This document shows positions 36,800 to 45,910 of a stretch of 64,000 bases of DNA, in pieces. The stretch spans positions 1 through 64,000 of the forward strand of contig CYUG01000011.1 of NCBI GenBank assembly GCA_001403775.1. The letters run 5' to 3'. Under the pieces are notes generated by a model, which saw nothing but the letters and a program-made list of their open reading frames with translations, was not told the origin of the DNA and made no database searches. The DNA comes from Dermabacter indicis (GTDB lineage: Bacteria > Actinomycetota > Actinomycetes > Actinomycetales > Dermabacteraceae). Each line of letters begins with the position of its first letter. Position 1 is the first letter of the stretch. The translations under genes and the position numbers were made by a program.

Positions 36800-37788
36800 T
36801 GTCGCGCTTTTCCACATTCGGAAACGAACTGCACTCCGGTGAGCGCTCGCTTCCCATCGTGCCCCGCCGCAGATGGTGGTACATCGCTTCCGCACTCATC
36901 CTCGTGATCCTCGCGGTGATTACGGGAGTGCGAGGGGTCAACTGGGGCATCGAGTTCACGGGCGGAAGCGAGTTCCAGATCTCGCACGTGCAAAACCCCG
37001 ACCAGACGCTCGCCCGTGACGTCGTTCGCGAGCACGTCCCCACGAATGAACCGCGCATTTCGCAGGTCGGCGGGAACGTCCTGCGCGTGCAAACCGAAGA
37101 GCTGTCGACCGAAGCCACCAAGGCACTCGGCGCTGACCTTGCCAAGGCCTACAGCGTCCCGCCGGAAGACGTGTCGAGCTCCTTCGTAGGGCCGAACTGG
37201 GGCGGTGATGTCACCGCGAAAGCCATCCAGGGCATCGTGATCTTCATGCTTCTCGTGACCATCGTGATGGCGCTCTATTTCCGCAACGTTAAGTCGTCAA
37301 TTGCGGCGATGGCAGCGCTTGCCCACGACCTGCTCTTCACGGTCGTGGCGTACGGCGCGATCGGTTTCGAGGTCACTCCAGCGACGGTGATCGGCTTCCT
37401 CACGGTTCTCGGCTACTCGCTTTACGACACGGTCGTGGTGTTTGACAAGGTGCGCGAGAATACCGAGGGCTTCCTCGAACGCTCGGATTCGACTTTCGCC
37501 TCGCTCGTCAACCGCGCCACGAACCAGACGCTCGTACGCTCGATCAATACGTCGGTCGTAGCGCTCCTTCCCGTCGGGTCGATCCTCATCATCGGCGCGT
37601 TCATTCTCGGTGCCGGCACACTCAAGGACATCTCGCTCGCGCTCTTCGTGGGCATCATCGCCGGCACCTATTCCTCCATCTTCCTTGCGCCGAGTTTCCT
37701 CGTGGACCTGCGCAAGGGCGAAAAAGCTATCAAAGACCACACCGCGCGCGTTGAGCGCACACATAAAAAGGACGTTGCTACGGCATGA
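36799..37788 (+). CDS. secF: Protein translocase subunit SecF
   Basis: 329 residues with six membrane helices. GIEFTGGSEFQI near 50 is the signature of the first periplasmic domain, and LGYSLYDTVVVFDKVREN near 210 that of the core. The ATG overlaps the secD stop by one base. Partner of SecD. Confidence 0.97.
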   Translation: MSRFSTFGNELHSGERSLPIVPRRRWWYIASALILVILAVITGVRGVNWGIEFTGGSEFQISHVQNPDQTLARDVVREHVPTNEPRISQVGGNVLRVQTEELSTEATKALGADLAKAYSVPPEDVSSSFVGPNWGGDVTAKAIQGIVIFMLLVTIVMALYFRNVKSSIAAMAALAHDLLFTVVAYGAIGFEVTPATVIGFLTVLGYSLYDTVVVFDKVRENTEGFLERSDSTFASLVNRATNQTLVRSINTSVVALLPVGSILIIGAFILGAGTLKDISLALFVGIIAGTYSSIFLAPSFLVDLRKGEKAIKDHTARVERTHKKDVATA

Positions 37789-38333
37789 CCACCACGCCAG
37801 TGCCCCCCGAAATCGCCGAACTCGAGCGCACCCACATCGGGCTCTACCAGGATTTCCCGCAACCCGGCGTTCTGTTTCGCGACATCACTCCGCTTCTGCG
37901 CGACCCCAAGGCAATGAAGACCGTCATCAAGTACTGGGCGAGTACCGTTCCCGACGAGATTGACCTGATCGTCGGTACCGAAGCCCGCGGCTTCGTTTTC
38001 GGTGCCCCTCTTGCCTACGAAATGGATCGCGGCTTCGTGCCCGTGCGCAAGGCCGGGAAGCTTCCCGGCAAGCCCACCTCCCTCACGTACGACCTCGAGT
38101 ACGGCAATGCGACGATCGAGATTGCCGAGAATGCCGTGCCAAAGGGGGCGCGCGTGCTCGTTCTCGATGACCTCCTCGCGACCGGTGGCACGGCCGCCGC
38201 GACGATTCAACTTGTGGAGTCGCTCGGCGCGGAGGTTGTTGCGGCGAGCTTCCTCATCGAACTTCTTGGGCTTGGCGGCCGTGACAAGCTTGGCGACACT
38301 CCTGTTCACGCGGTGTGGAGCATCGAAAACTAG
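37785..38333 (+). CDS. apt: Adenine phosphoribosyltransferase
   Basis: 182 residues. Salvages adenine to AMP. The PRPP-binding motif VLVLDDLLATGGTAAA is near residue 124, and GLYQDFPQPGVLFRDITPLL near 18 is typical. The ATG overlaps secF. The order secF-apt-rel is conserved in actinobacteria. Confidence 0.97.
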   Translation: MTTTPVPPEIAELERTHIGLYQDFPQPGVLFRDITPLLRDPKAMKTVIKYWASTVPDEIDLIVGTEARGFVFGAPLAYEMDRGFVPVRKAGKLPGKPTSLTYDLEYGNATIEIAENAVPKGARVLVLDDLLATGGTAAATIQLVESLGAEVVAASFLIELLGLGGRDKLGDTPVHAVWSIEN

Positions 38334-38405
38334 CGAGTTGTTTCCCGGTGCCGAGCGCGGGCAATTAACGGTCTAAACTGGGATGATTCCACAACGAGGA
38401 AGGCG

Positions 38406-40697
38406 GTGAGCGGCATGGACGCGGATCGTGATGACCTCCGCCCGCGCAGCGTGTGGGGAACGAAAGACGATCCTCTGCTCGTACCGCTCATCGAGGCGAT
38501 CAGGGAACTTCACCCTGACGCCGACCTTTCGCTCGTCTACCGCGCTTACGAAACTGCCGAGTATTGGCATCGATCGCAGTTTCGCAAGAGCGGTGAGCCG
38601 TACATCATCCACCCGATCGCGGTCGCGACAATTCTCGCGGGCATGGGGTCTCCGCCCGATGTGCTCGCCGCTGCGCTCCTTCACGACACCGTTGAAGACA
38701 CGGATTACACGCTCGAGGAGCTGACAGCCGATTTCGGCGAGACCGTGGCGGTCATGGTCGATGGTGTCACGAAGCTCGACAAGGTGCGCTACGGTGAGGC
38801 CGCCCAGGCCGAGACCGTGCGCAAGATGATCATTGCGATGAGCCGCGACATTCGCGTGCTTCTCATAAAGCTTTCCGATCGACTCCACAATGCGCGCACG
38901 TGGAAGTACGTGTCGAGCTCGAGCGCGGAGCGCAAGGCGAAAGAGACGCTCGAGATCTACGCTCCGCTCGCGCATCGGCTCGGTCTCAACGCGATCAAGT
39001 GGGAGCTCGAAAACCTGAGCTTCCAGGTGCTTTACCCGAAGCTCTACGACGAAGTGGTCGCGCTCGTCGCTGAACATGCCCCGGCACGCGAAGAGTATCT
39101 CGCGGGCGTGATCGGCACGATCCAAGAGGACATTAAGTCCGCGCACATTGACGGCACCGTGACGGGCCGCCCCAAGCACTACTACTCGGTCTACCAGAAG
39201 ATGATCGTGCGTGGGCGCTCCTTCAGCGACATCTACGACCTTGTGGGTATTCGCGTGCTTGTCAACACGGTACGCGATTGCTACGCGGTGCTTGGCATCC
39301 TCCACGCACGCTGGAGCCCTATGCCGGGGCGCTTCAAGGACTACATTGCGCTCCCGAAGTTCAATCTGTATCAGTCGCTCCATACGACCGTGATCGGTCC
39401 GGGTGGCAAGCCGGTCGAAATTCAGATTCGCACGTGGGACATGCACCGCCGTGCCGAATACGGCGTTGCCGCGCACTGGAAGTACAAAGCGGCAACTGCG
39501 AGGGGCGAGAAGATCGACGACTCACCCCAGAGCTCCGCCGTGGGTGGAGATATGTCGTGGCTTCGCCAGCTCCTCGACTGGCAAAAGGACACGACCGACT
39601 CCGACGAGTTCCTCGATTCGCTGCGCTATGAGATGGCCTCGAACGAGGTGTACGTGTTTACTCCGAAGGGTGACGTGGTGGCCCTCCCGCAGGGGGCAAC
39701 GCCCGTGGATTTCGCGTATGCGGTCCACACGGAGGTCGGTCACCGCACGATGAGTGCCCGCGTGAACGGCAAGATCGTGTCGCTCAAATCCGAGCTTCAC
39801 ACGGGTGACGTGGTCGAGGTCTTTACGTCGAAGGCCGAGGGGGCCGGTCCGAGCCAAGACTGGCTCAACTTCGTTGCCTCGACGCGCGCTCGCACAAAGA
39901 TCCGCCAGTGGTTCTCGAAGGAGCGTCGCGAGGAGGCCCTTGAGCGTGGGCGCGATGAGCTTGCGCTTCAGCTGCGCAAGCAGAATCTGCCACTTCGCCG
40001 CATGTTAACGCACGAGATGCTCACGAATGTCGCGGCGGACCTCAATTACGACTCGGTTGATGGCCTGTACACGGCCATCGGCGAGCACCACGTGAGTGCT
40101 GAGAACATCGTGAGTCGCCTCATTGCTGAGGTGGGCGGTGCCGAGGGCGCCCAGGACGACATCGTTGAGTCAGTTGTGCCTTCGAAGGTGCTCGCGAAGC
40201 CGCGCCGTGCCGCGCGCGCCGATCAGGGTGTCGTCGTTGACGGCCAGCGGGACCTCTGGGTGAAGCTTGCGAAGTGTTGCGCGCCCGTGCCCGGCGACAA
40301 GATCGCGGGCTTCGTGACCCGCGGTAATGGCGTGAGCGTGCACCATGCGGCGTGCGCGAATGCGGTGCAGATGCGCGAGCAGCAAGCCGATCGTTTCGTG
40401 CCTGTCAGGTGGTCGGGCGCGACGAACCAGGCGTATCTCGTGCACATCAAGGTTGAGGCGCTTGATCGCGCGCGGCTCTTGACGGATCTCGCAGATGTGA
40501 TTTCCGAGCTTGAGGTCAACATCCTTTCTGCGTCGGCGCATTCGCTTCCCGACCAGATTGGCGTCGCGCTGTTCTCGTTTGAGCTTGCCGACCCGTCGCA
40601 TTTGCGCACCGTCCTCACACAGGTTCGGCAGGTCTCGGGAGTCTTCGATGCCTATCGTGTGACGAGCGATGGCAAACCGATGAGCACCACTCTCTAA
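38406..40697 (+). CDS. rel: Bifunctional (p)ppGpp synthetase/hydrolase Rel
   Basis: 763 residues. It has an HD hydrolase domain (LLHDTVEDTDYT near residue 98, with the metal ligands intact), then a synthetase domain (YDLVGIRVLV and YQSLHTTVIG near 278-325), then TGS (about 415-475), a zinc-finger/helical part, and a C-terminal ACT domain. Both activities therefore look intact. Start GTG at 38406 with a GAGGAAGG site; TAAACT near 38374 is a likely -10. Convergent with the next gene, overlapping it by four bases. Confidence 0.97.
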   Translation: MSGMDADRDDLRPRSVWGTKDDPLLVPLIEAIRELHPDADLSLVYRAYETAEYWHRSQFRKSGEPYIIHPIAVATILAGMGSPPDVLAAALLHDTVEDTDYTLEELTADFGETVAVMVDGVTKLDKVRYGEAAQAETVRKMIIAMSRDIRVLLIKLSDRLHNARTWKYVSSSSAERKAKETLEIYAPLAHRLGLNAIKWELENLSFQVLYPKLYDEVVALVAEHAPAREEYLAGVIGTIQEDIKSAHIDGTVTGRPKHYYSVYQKMIVRGRSFSDIYDLVGIRVLVNTVRDCYAVLGILHARWSPMPGRFKDYIALPKFNLYQSLHTTVIGPGGKPVEIQIRTWDMHRRAEYGVAAHWKYKAATARGEKIDDSPQSSAVGGDMSWLRQLLDWQKDTTDSDEFLDSLRYEMASNEVYVFTPKGDVVALPQGATPVDFAYAVHTEVGHRTMSARVNGKIVSLKSELHTGDVVEVFTSKAEGAGPSQDWLNFVASTRARTKIRQWFSKERREEALERGRDELALQLRKQNLPLRRMLTHEMLTNVAADLNYDSVDGLYTAIGEHHVSAENIVSRLIAEVGGAEGAQDDIVESVVPSKVLAKPRRAARADQGVVVDGQRDLWVKLAKCCAPVPGDKIAGFVTRGNGVSVHHAACANAVQMREQQADRFVPVRWSGATNQAYLVHIKVEALDRARLLTDLADVISELEVNILSASAHSLPDQIGVALFSFELADPSHLRTVLTQVRQVSGVFDAYRVTSDGKPMSTTL

Positions 40698-41392
40698 GCG
40701 ACTTGTTCAATGCTGGTTGCAGGGCCGCCATCCTCGAGTCGATCCTCAATGGCCCGCGCGAGCGCGGCGAGCCTCTTGTAGTGCGCCCGCCCTGTGCGCG
40801 GTCCTGAATAGCCGGTGCCTCGGCCCGATCGGCGAGCGCGCATAGCGATTCTTTCGAGCTCGATGCTCGTCACCCAGCCCTGTGCGACGAGTCTTTCGGC
40901 GAATTCGCGGGCCCCCTCCGGTGCGTTCGCGCGAGTAAGTTCGGCAAAGGCACGGTGGGGCGCGAGAATAGGAACTCCCGACGGGTAGGCGACGTCGCCC
41001 TCGGTGAGTGTGATTTTTCGCATGGAAAGCGTGCCATGCGTTTCGGTGTGCCGCTGGGACGCTACAACCAGGCGATCGTGTGGCTCGCCACCGCACCAGA
41101 CCCAGGCGGCCGTGTGGTCTGCGATGACTGCGCCGGGAGCCGTGGCGGCTCGGGGCGAGCGCTCGAGGGCAATTCCGACGGCGGCTGCTCTTTCCCGCAC
41201 CCCCATGTCGCGTGTGAGGGCGAGGGCGAATCCCGAACCTATCGATGCGAGCGGGACGTCGCGTGCGAAAAACGGCAGGGAGGCGCCAGCCGAAACGAGA
41301 AGGTCGTTTCCCACTTCGAACGCGAACGGCGAGCGAGCTGCCTTACGTAGCGGGGGAGCAAGGGCCACGGTGGCGTGAGAGTGCCGAGTCAT
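40694..41392 (-). CDS. AbiEi-antitoxin-like protein, unpaired
   Basis: 232 residues. VIADHTAAWVWCGG near 86, VAYPSGVPILAPHRAFAELT near 135 and the Arg-rich C-terminal third resemble the AbiEi-like proteins (type IV antitoxin fold), which are common as unpaired genes in actinobacteria. No nucleotidyltransferase toxin is beside it. Another possibility is a general DUF559-type associated protein. I do not know its role. It overlaps the end of rel by four bases and has its own promoter side near 41393. Confidence 0.55.
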   Translation of the reverse strand: MTRHSHATVALAPPLRKAARSPFAFEVGNDLLVSAGASLPFFARDVPLASIGSGFALALTRDMGVRERAAAVGIALERSPRAATAPGAVIADHTAAWVWCGGEPHDRLVVASQRHTETHGTLSMRKITLTEGDVAYPSGVPILAPHRAFAELTRANAPEGAREFAERLVAQGWVTSIELERIAMRARRSGRGTGYSGPRTGRAHYKRLAALARAIEDRLEDGGPATSIEQVA

Positions 41393-41408
41393 GACTCAAG
41401 GTTTACAT

Positions 41409-41441
41409 GAAAGGCGGGGGCCCGCTGGACCCCCGCCTTTC
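41409..41441 (-). terminator. Terminator of the DUF349 gene
   Basis: A perfect 12-bp stem, GAAAGGCGGGGG with CCCCCGCCTTTC, around a nine-base loop. Bordered by T-rich bases on the minus side. It sits between the AbiEi-like gene start and the DUF349 gene stop. Confidence 0.82.
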
Positions 41442-41479
41442 ATTGTGGAGAACTCGTACTGTGGAGCTCGATACGCGCC

Positions 41480-43093
41480 TTAGCCGAGATCCTTCGCGCT
41501 TCGCTCGATCACTTCGAGCCATTCGCGCCTTGCATCGAGAGCGGCCTGGGCCTTCTCGATCTTTTTGGCATCTCCGGTGGCCTTGGCCTTTTCGAGGTCC
41601 TCTTCGTAGCTCGCGATTGCGGCGTGCAGCTGCGACGATGCGCCCTCGACGCGGGCCTTTGTGCGAGGATCGGTGCGGCGCCACTCGTCGTCCTCGGCCT
41701 TCTGAAATGCGGCACGCACGGCGCGGATGCGCTCGTCAACACGGCGCATGGCGTTGCGCGGAACGCGGCCCGCGGCATCGAAACGATCCTCGATCGACCG
41801 GAATTGCTCCTTCGCCTTCTCGAGATCGGTGATGGGTAGGAGCGCCTCCGCTTCGGCAAGGAGGCCTTCCTTGACCTTGAGGTTTTCCGACTGCTCAGCG
41901 TCGATTTTCTTGAGGTCCGCGTTGCGGCGCTCAAAGAACGAATCCTGCGCAGCTTTAAACTTCGCCCACTGGGCGTCGTCCTTCTTGCGGTTACCGCGAG
42001 GGGCGGCGCGCCACTGGTCCATGAGCGAGCGGAACTCTCGCGCGGTGGGGCCGAAGTCTTCAGAGTCCTGGATGGCCTCAGCCTGTTCGATGAGACGCGC
42101 CTTGATCTTTTCAGCCTCGGCGTGCTGTTCATCGAGTTCGCTGAAGTGGGCGCGGCGCTTGCGATCGAATTCGCTGCGCGCGGCCGAGAGGCGCTTCCAG
42201 AGCTTGTCTTCGACCTCGCGTTCGAGGGACACCTCGTTCTTCTGCATCTCTTTCCAGTCCGGAACCATCGAGCGCATACGCTCGGCGGCCTTCTTCCAGG
42301 AGATGCGGTGTGAATCTGTCGCGACGAGCTCCTCGATGCCCTCGACAAACGCGGTGCGCTTCTTGGTCGACTCTTCGCGCGCGGCGAGGCGGGCCTTCTC
42401 GAGTTCGCCAATGAGCTCTTTTGCCTTTTCGCGGAGTTCGTGCGCGCGCTCCCGCAGAGCGGGGATATCGCCGACGACCTTCGGCTCCTTCATGTTTTTG
42501 CGCATGTGCTCGAGGATGCGGTTGAGATCGGCCTGCGTGAGACCAGGAACCTGGAGCTTTTGCTCGACGACGTCGAGGAATGCGCTCAGATCGAGGTAGG
42601 CGTGGGCGAAAGGCGTGAGCGCTTTCTCGCGCTCGGTGCCCATTTCCACGGTGCCGATCTCACGGATCTGCGTGCCGTCCTTGACGGTGACGGTGCCCTC
42701 GTCGTTGACGTCGCCGAAGGCCAGCGCCTCGGTGACCTTTGCGTCGTCGTAGCTTGTTGCGGTGGGAACGATCGGAACGAGAGGCGTGCGCGGCGCCTTG
42801 CCCTTGAGCTGCGCGGGGGACCCGGGCTTCGGAGCGCCAGGCTTAGGGGCATGGGGCTTTGGTGCACCGGGTTTCGGGGCGCCGGGCTTGGGGGTTGTGT
42901 CCGACGCTTCCTGAGCCTTTGACGCTTCTTCGGTTGCAGGTGCTGCTTCCGAGCCCTTGTGCTCGGACTCTGGGGCCTGCGGGGCCGTAGTGGAGTCGGC
43001 AGCCTCGGAGGTTGCGGTCGTTCCGGCTTTTTCTGCGGCTTGGGGAGCCTCGGGCGCGGGGGTCTCGGGGATGTTCTGGTCGTTCTCGTTCAC
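41480..43093 (-). CDS. DUF349 domain protein with Pro-rich linker
   Basis: 537 residues. The first ~65 are acidic/Ala-rich. Residues about 68-97 are a repeated Gly-Ala-Pro-Lys-Pro linker. The remainder is long, charged and helical with several DUF349 units (for example KRLSAARSEFDRKRRAHFSE and EFRSLMDQWRAAPRGNRKKD). Function is unknown; cytosolic. The start is GTG at 43093 with an AGGAGAAG site. It shares a short divergent promoter region (43094-43228) with the MBL gene. Confidence 0.88.
   Translation of the reverse strand: MNENDQNIPETPAPEAPQAAEKAGTTATSEAADSTTAPQAPESEHKGSEAAPATEEASKAQEASDTTPKPGAPKPGAPKPHAPKPGAPKPGSPAQLKGKAPRTPLVPIVPTATSYDDAKVTEALAFGDVNDEGTVTVKDGTQIREIGTVEMGTEREKALTPFAHAYLDLSAFLDVVEQKLQVPGLTQADLNRILEHMRKNMKEPKVVGDIPALRERAHELREKAKELIGELEKARLAAREESTKKRTAFVEGIEELVATDSHRISWKKAAERMRSMVPDWKEMQKNEVSLEREVEDKLWKRLSAARSEFDRKRRAHFSELDEQHAEAEKIKARLIEQAEAIQDSEDFGPTAREFRSLMDQWRAAPRGNRKKDDAQWAKFKAAQDSFFERRNADLKKIDAEQSENLKVKEGLLAEAEALLPITDLEKAKEQFRSIEDRFDAAGRVPRNAMRRVDERIRAVRAAFQKAEDDEWRRTDPRTKARVEGASSQLHAAIASYEEDLEKAKATGDAKKIEKAQAALDARREWLEVIERSAKDLG
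42819..42894 (-). repeat. 15-bp in-frame repeats (Gly-Ala-Pro-Lys-Pro)
   Basis: About five imperfect 15-base units inside the DUF349 gene encode GAPKP or a variant (HAPKP, TPKPG). The period keeps the reading frame. Probably a flexible spacer. Confidence 0.75.
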
Positions 43094-43228
43094 GAGCTTC
43101 TCCTAGGATTCGAGGGCACCGGGGTGCCTCGGACAGGGGGCGGGGCGTATTGCCTCGCACCAACGGCGGCGCTTCGGCCACGGCATCACGTAAAACTGTA
43201 TCGCGGATAACACTGCGAACGGAATTTC

Positions 43229-43996
43229 ATGTCTCCTTCTGGGAAAAGCGGCACGATGGTGGGTATGACTGAAGAGCGCGCCACCCTCGATTTTGTTGTC
43301 TCCCCGTACCTCAGCGCGACCTGCTCGCTGCTTCACAGCGACCGCGACGCACTCCTCGTCGATCCTGGTCTCGAAGTCGCGACCGATGTGAGCGCGCTCC
43401 TTGAGAAGAACGCGCTTGAGCTTCGTGCAATCCTCATCTCCCACGGGCATCTTGATCACGTCGCCGACGTTTCGTTGCTCGCTGATAAGTACGGGGTTCC
43501 CGTGTACGTGGGCGGGGCAGACGAATACAGGCTTGAGGACCCCATGGGCCAGCTGCCGTCGGCTTTTACCAACCAGATCCGCCCTCGCTGGGATGCGCGC
43601 GGCTGGACCAAGCCCGCGAACGTGCACGCTCTCGGTGACGGCGACGTTCTCGAGGCGGGGGTCCTACGTCTCGTCGCGCATTCCTATCCCGGTCACACCG
43701 AAGGCTCAACGCTCTACTTCTACGACGGCGATGTTCAGGTGAGTCCACTCGTGGGCATCACCCCGCGCGCCCTTGAGGCGCCCGCGCTTGCCTTCACGGG
43801 CGACGTGCTGTTCAGGGGCACGATCGGCCGTACCGACCTTCCGGGTGGCAATGCCGAGGATATGAAAGCCTCGCTCACGAAACTTCGCGCCTTTGCGCTC
43901 GAGCACGCTGAGGCGTTGATCGTGCCGGGCCACGGCCCCCTCAGCACTTTCCGCGACGAACTCGCAGATAATGGATACCTGCGCACGGCCTTTTAG
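43229..43996 (+). CDS. MBL-fold metallohydrolase (glyoxalase II-like)
   Basis: 255 residues at most. Metal-binding HGHLDHVAD near residue 72 is the HxHxDH motif. Further ligands are in AHSYPGHTEGS, FTGDVLF and VPGHGP. Similar to small hydroxyacylglutathione-hydrolase-like proteins found before hisS in actinobacteria. Start is uncertain: ATG at 43229 with GGAA nearby, or 43256/43265, which give the conserved core directly. Confidence 0.9.
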   Translation: MSPSGKSGTMVGMTEERATLDFVVSPYLSATCSLLHSDRDALLVDPGLEVATDVSALLEKNALELRAILISHGHLDHVADVSLLADKYGVPVYVGGADEYRLEDPMGQLPSAFTNQIRPRWDARGWTKPANVHALGDGDVLEAGVLRLVAHSYPGHTEGSTLYFYDGDVQVSPLVGITPRALEAPALAFTGDVLFRGTIGRTDLPGGNAEDMKASLTKLRAFALEHAEALIVPGHGPLSTFRDELADNGYLRTAF

Positions 43997-44044
43997 CACG
44001 AGGTTCACGCACAAGACACCACGACCCAATAAGGAGAAGTGCCC

Positions 44045-45391
44045 ATGGCGAAAGTGACACCACTTTCCGGATTCCCCGAATGGCTCCCCGCCGAACGACG
44101 CATCGAGCAGCATGTGATGGATACGTTCCGCGAGGTCGCCGAGTTGCACGGCTTCTCCAACATTGAAACGCGTGCGGTTGAGCCGCTCGACCAGCTCCTT
44201 CGCAAGGGGGAGACGAGCAAGGAGGTGTACGTGATCTCGCGCCTTCAAGCGGAGGGCGAGGATCACGAGAAGGAGGGCCAGAAACTCGGACTCCACTTCG
44301 ACCTGACGGTTCCCCTCGCGCGCTACGTTCTCGAGCACCAGAATGACCTCGCATTCCCGTTCCGCCGCTACCAGATTCAGAAGGTCTGGCGCGGTGAGCG
44401 CCCTCAGGACGGTCGTTTCCGCGAGTTCTATCAGGCGGATATTGACATCATCGGGCAGGACACGCTGCCCTCGCACATGGATGCTGACGTCGCTATCGTC
44501 ATGGCCGAAGTGCTTGGCAAGCTCCCGATTCCAGGTTTCACGATCTCCATTAACAACCGAAAGCTTTCGCAGAGCGTTTTTGAGGCGCTCGGCCTGAGAG
44601 ATATCGAAGGCGTTTTGCGTCAGCTCGACAAGCTCGCCAAAGTCGGTGAGGCGGAGGTCCGCAAGCTCCTCATCGAGCAGGTGGGGGCGAGCGAAAAGCA
44701 GGCCGACGGCTGCCTTGCCTTCGCGAGTATCAAGGCCTCGCACGAGGACCTCGCCGAGAAGGTCGAGGCGCTCGGTGTTTCGAGCGAAGAGATCACGAAC
44801 GCACTCGAGGAGCTGAGCTTCGTGATCCGCACCGTCAACTCTTCGGTGCCGGGTGCATGCGTCGCCGATCTTTCGATCGCACGCGGTCTCGACTACTACA
44901 CGGGCACTGTTTTTGAAACGTTCGTGGAGGGCCACGAAGATCTCGGCTCGATCTGCTCGGGAGGCCGTTACGACACGCTCGCGACCGACAACCGTCACTC
45001 GTACCCGGGCGTTGGCCTCTCGATTGGGCTCTCACGCCTCGTGTCGAGGCTCGTCACGCGTGCGCTCGTGACGTCGACGCGAGCTGTGCCGACCGTCGCG
45101 CTCGTGGCCGTGATGGACGAGGAGCACCGAGACGCGAGCGTCGAAGTGGCACGCGTGCTTCGCTCGCGAGGTATCGCCGCGGAGGTCGCGCCGAGCGCGG
45201 CGAAATTCGGGAAGCAGATCAAGTACGCGGATCGTCGCGGCATCCCGTTCGTGTTCTTCCCCTCCGCGGAAGGTGAGGGCGAAGTGAAGGACATCCGCAG
45301 TGGTGAACAGGTTGCCGCGGATGCACACACGTGGCAGCCCACTGAGGACGACATGACCGTCCGTGTGGTGGCGGCCACGCCGGGTAAATAA
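44045..45391 (+). CDS. hisS: Histidine-tRNA ligase
   Basis: 448 residues. Class II core with motif 2 FRRYQIQKVWRGERPQDGR near 112, the histidine-specific ARGLDYYTGTVFE near 281, and GGRYD near 306. A C-terminal anticodon domain follows. The ATG at 44045 has AAGGAG eight bases upstream; a GTG at 44039 is less likely. It may be co-transcribed with the MBL gene and thioredoxin. Confidence 0.96.
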   Translation: MAKVTPLSGFPEWLPAERRIEQHVMDTFREVAELHGFSNIETRAVEPLDQLLRKGETSKEVYVISRLQAEGEDHEKEGQKLGLHFDLTVPLARYVLEHQNDLAFPFRRYQIQKVWRGERPQDGRFREFYQADIDIIGQDTLPSHMDADVAIVMAEVLGKLPIPGFTISINNRKLSQSVFEALGLRDIEGVLRQLDKLAKVGEAEVRKLLIEQVGASEKQADGCLAFASIKASHEDLAEKVEALGVSSEEITNALEELSFVIRTVNSSVPGACVADLSIARGLDYYTGTVFETFVEGHEDLGSICSGGRYDTLATDNRHSYPGVGLSIGLSRLVSRLVTRALVTSTRAVPTVALVAVMDEEHRDASVEVARVLRSRGIAAEVAPSAAKFGKQIKYADRRGIPFVFFPSAEGEGEVKDIRSGEQVAADAHTWQPTEDDMTVRVVAATPGK

Positions 45392-45428
45392 GCGGAAATA
45401 AGAGCACCGTCAAGGGAGTTGGAAAAGT

Positions 45429-45800
45429 ATGGCTACCGTAGAAATGACCAAAGACAACCACGACGAACTCGTCAAGGACGGGATCGTTTTCATCGACTTC
45501 TGGGCGGAGTGGTGCGGCCCCTGCCAGCGCTTCGCCCCGATCTTCGAGAAGGCCTCGGAGGAAAACCCCGACCTGACCTTTGCGAAGGTCGACACCGAGG
45601 ATCAGACCGAACTCCAAATGCAGTACGGTGCGACCTCGATCCCCACGATCGTGGCTTATCGCGATGGAATCCCCGTTTTCGGCCAGCCCGGTGCACTTCG
45701 CCAGGCTGATCTCGATTCGCTCATCTCGCAGGTGCGCGGCCTCAACATGGACGAGGTTCGCAAGGCCTACGAGGAGCAGCAGGCGAAGCAGGGCAAGTAA
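45429..45800 (+). CDS. Thioredoxin
   Basis: 123 residues. The redox site WAEWCGPCQRF is near residue 28 and the cis-Pro is in TSIPTIVAYRDG. Slightly longer than E. coli thioredoxin, with a polar C-terminal tail. It follows hisS by 37 bases with a CAAGGGAG site, and a strong terminator ends the unit. Confidence 0.95.
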   Translation: MATVEMTKDNHDELVKDGIVFIDFWAEWCGPCQRFAPIFEKASEENPDLTFAKVDTEDQTELQMQYGATSIPTIVAYRDGIPVFGQPGALRQADLDSLISQVRGLNMDEVRKAYEEQQAKQGK

Positions 45801-45819
45801 GCACTCGCTCTTCGTTCGA

Positions 45820-45862
45820 GGGAAGGGGCGCGCCGGGAGGGGCGAGCCCCTTCCCCTTTTTT
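45820..45862 (+). terminator. Intrinsic terminator after thioredoxin
   Basis: GGGAAGGGGC pairs with GCCCCTTCCC, with an inner GC-rich part, followed by six T. It ends the hisS-thioredoxin unit. Confidence 0.88.
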
Positions 45863-45876
45863 GAAAGTGTGCGGTT

Positions 45877-45903
45877 TTGAAAATGGGGAGCTGTCGGTAT
45901 AGT
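45877..45903 (+). promoter_or_regulatory. Putative promoter of the SIP gene (leaderless)
   Basis: TTGAAA at 45877-45882 and TATAGT at 45898-45903 are spaced 15 bases apart. TATAGT precedes the ATG at 45911 by seven bases, so the transcript would begin at the start codon. Confidence 0.5.
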
Positions 45904-45910
45904 GCTGCGC

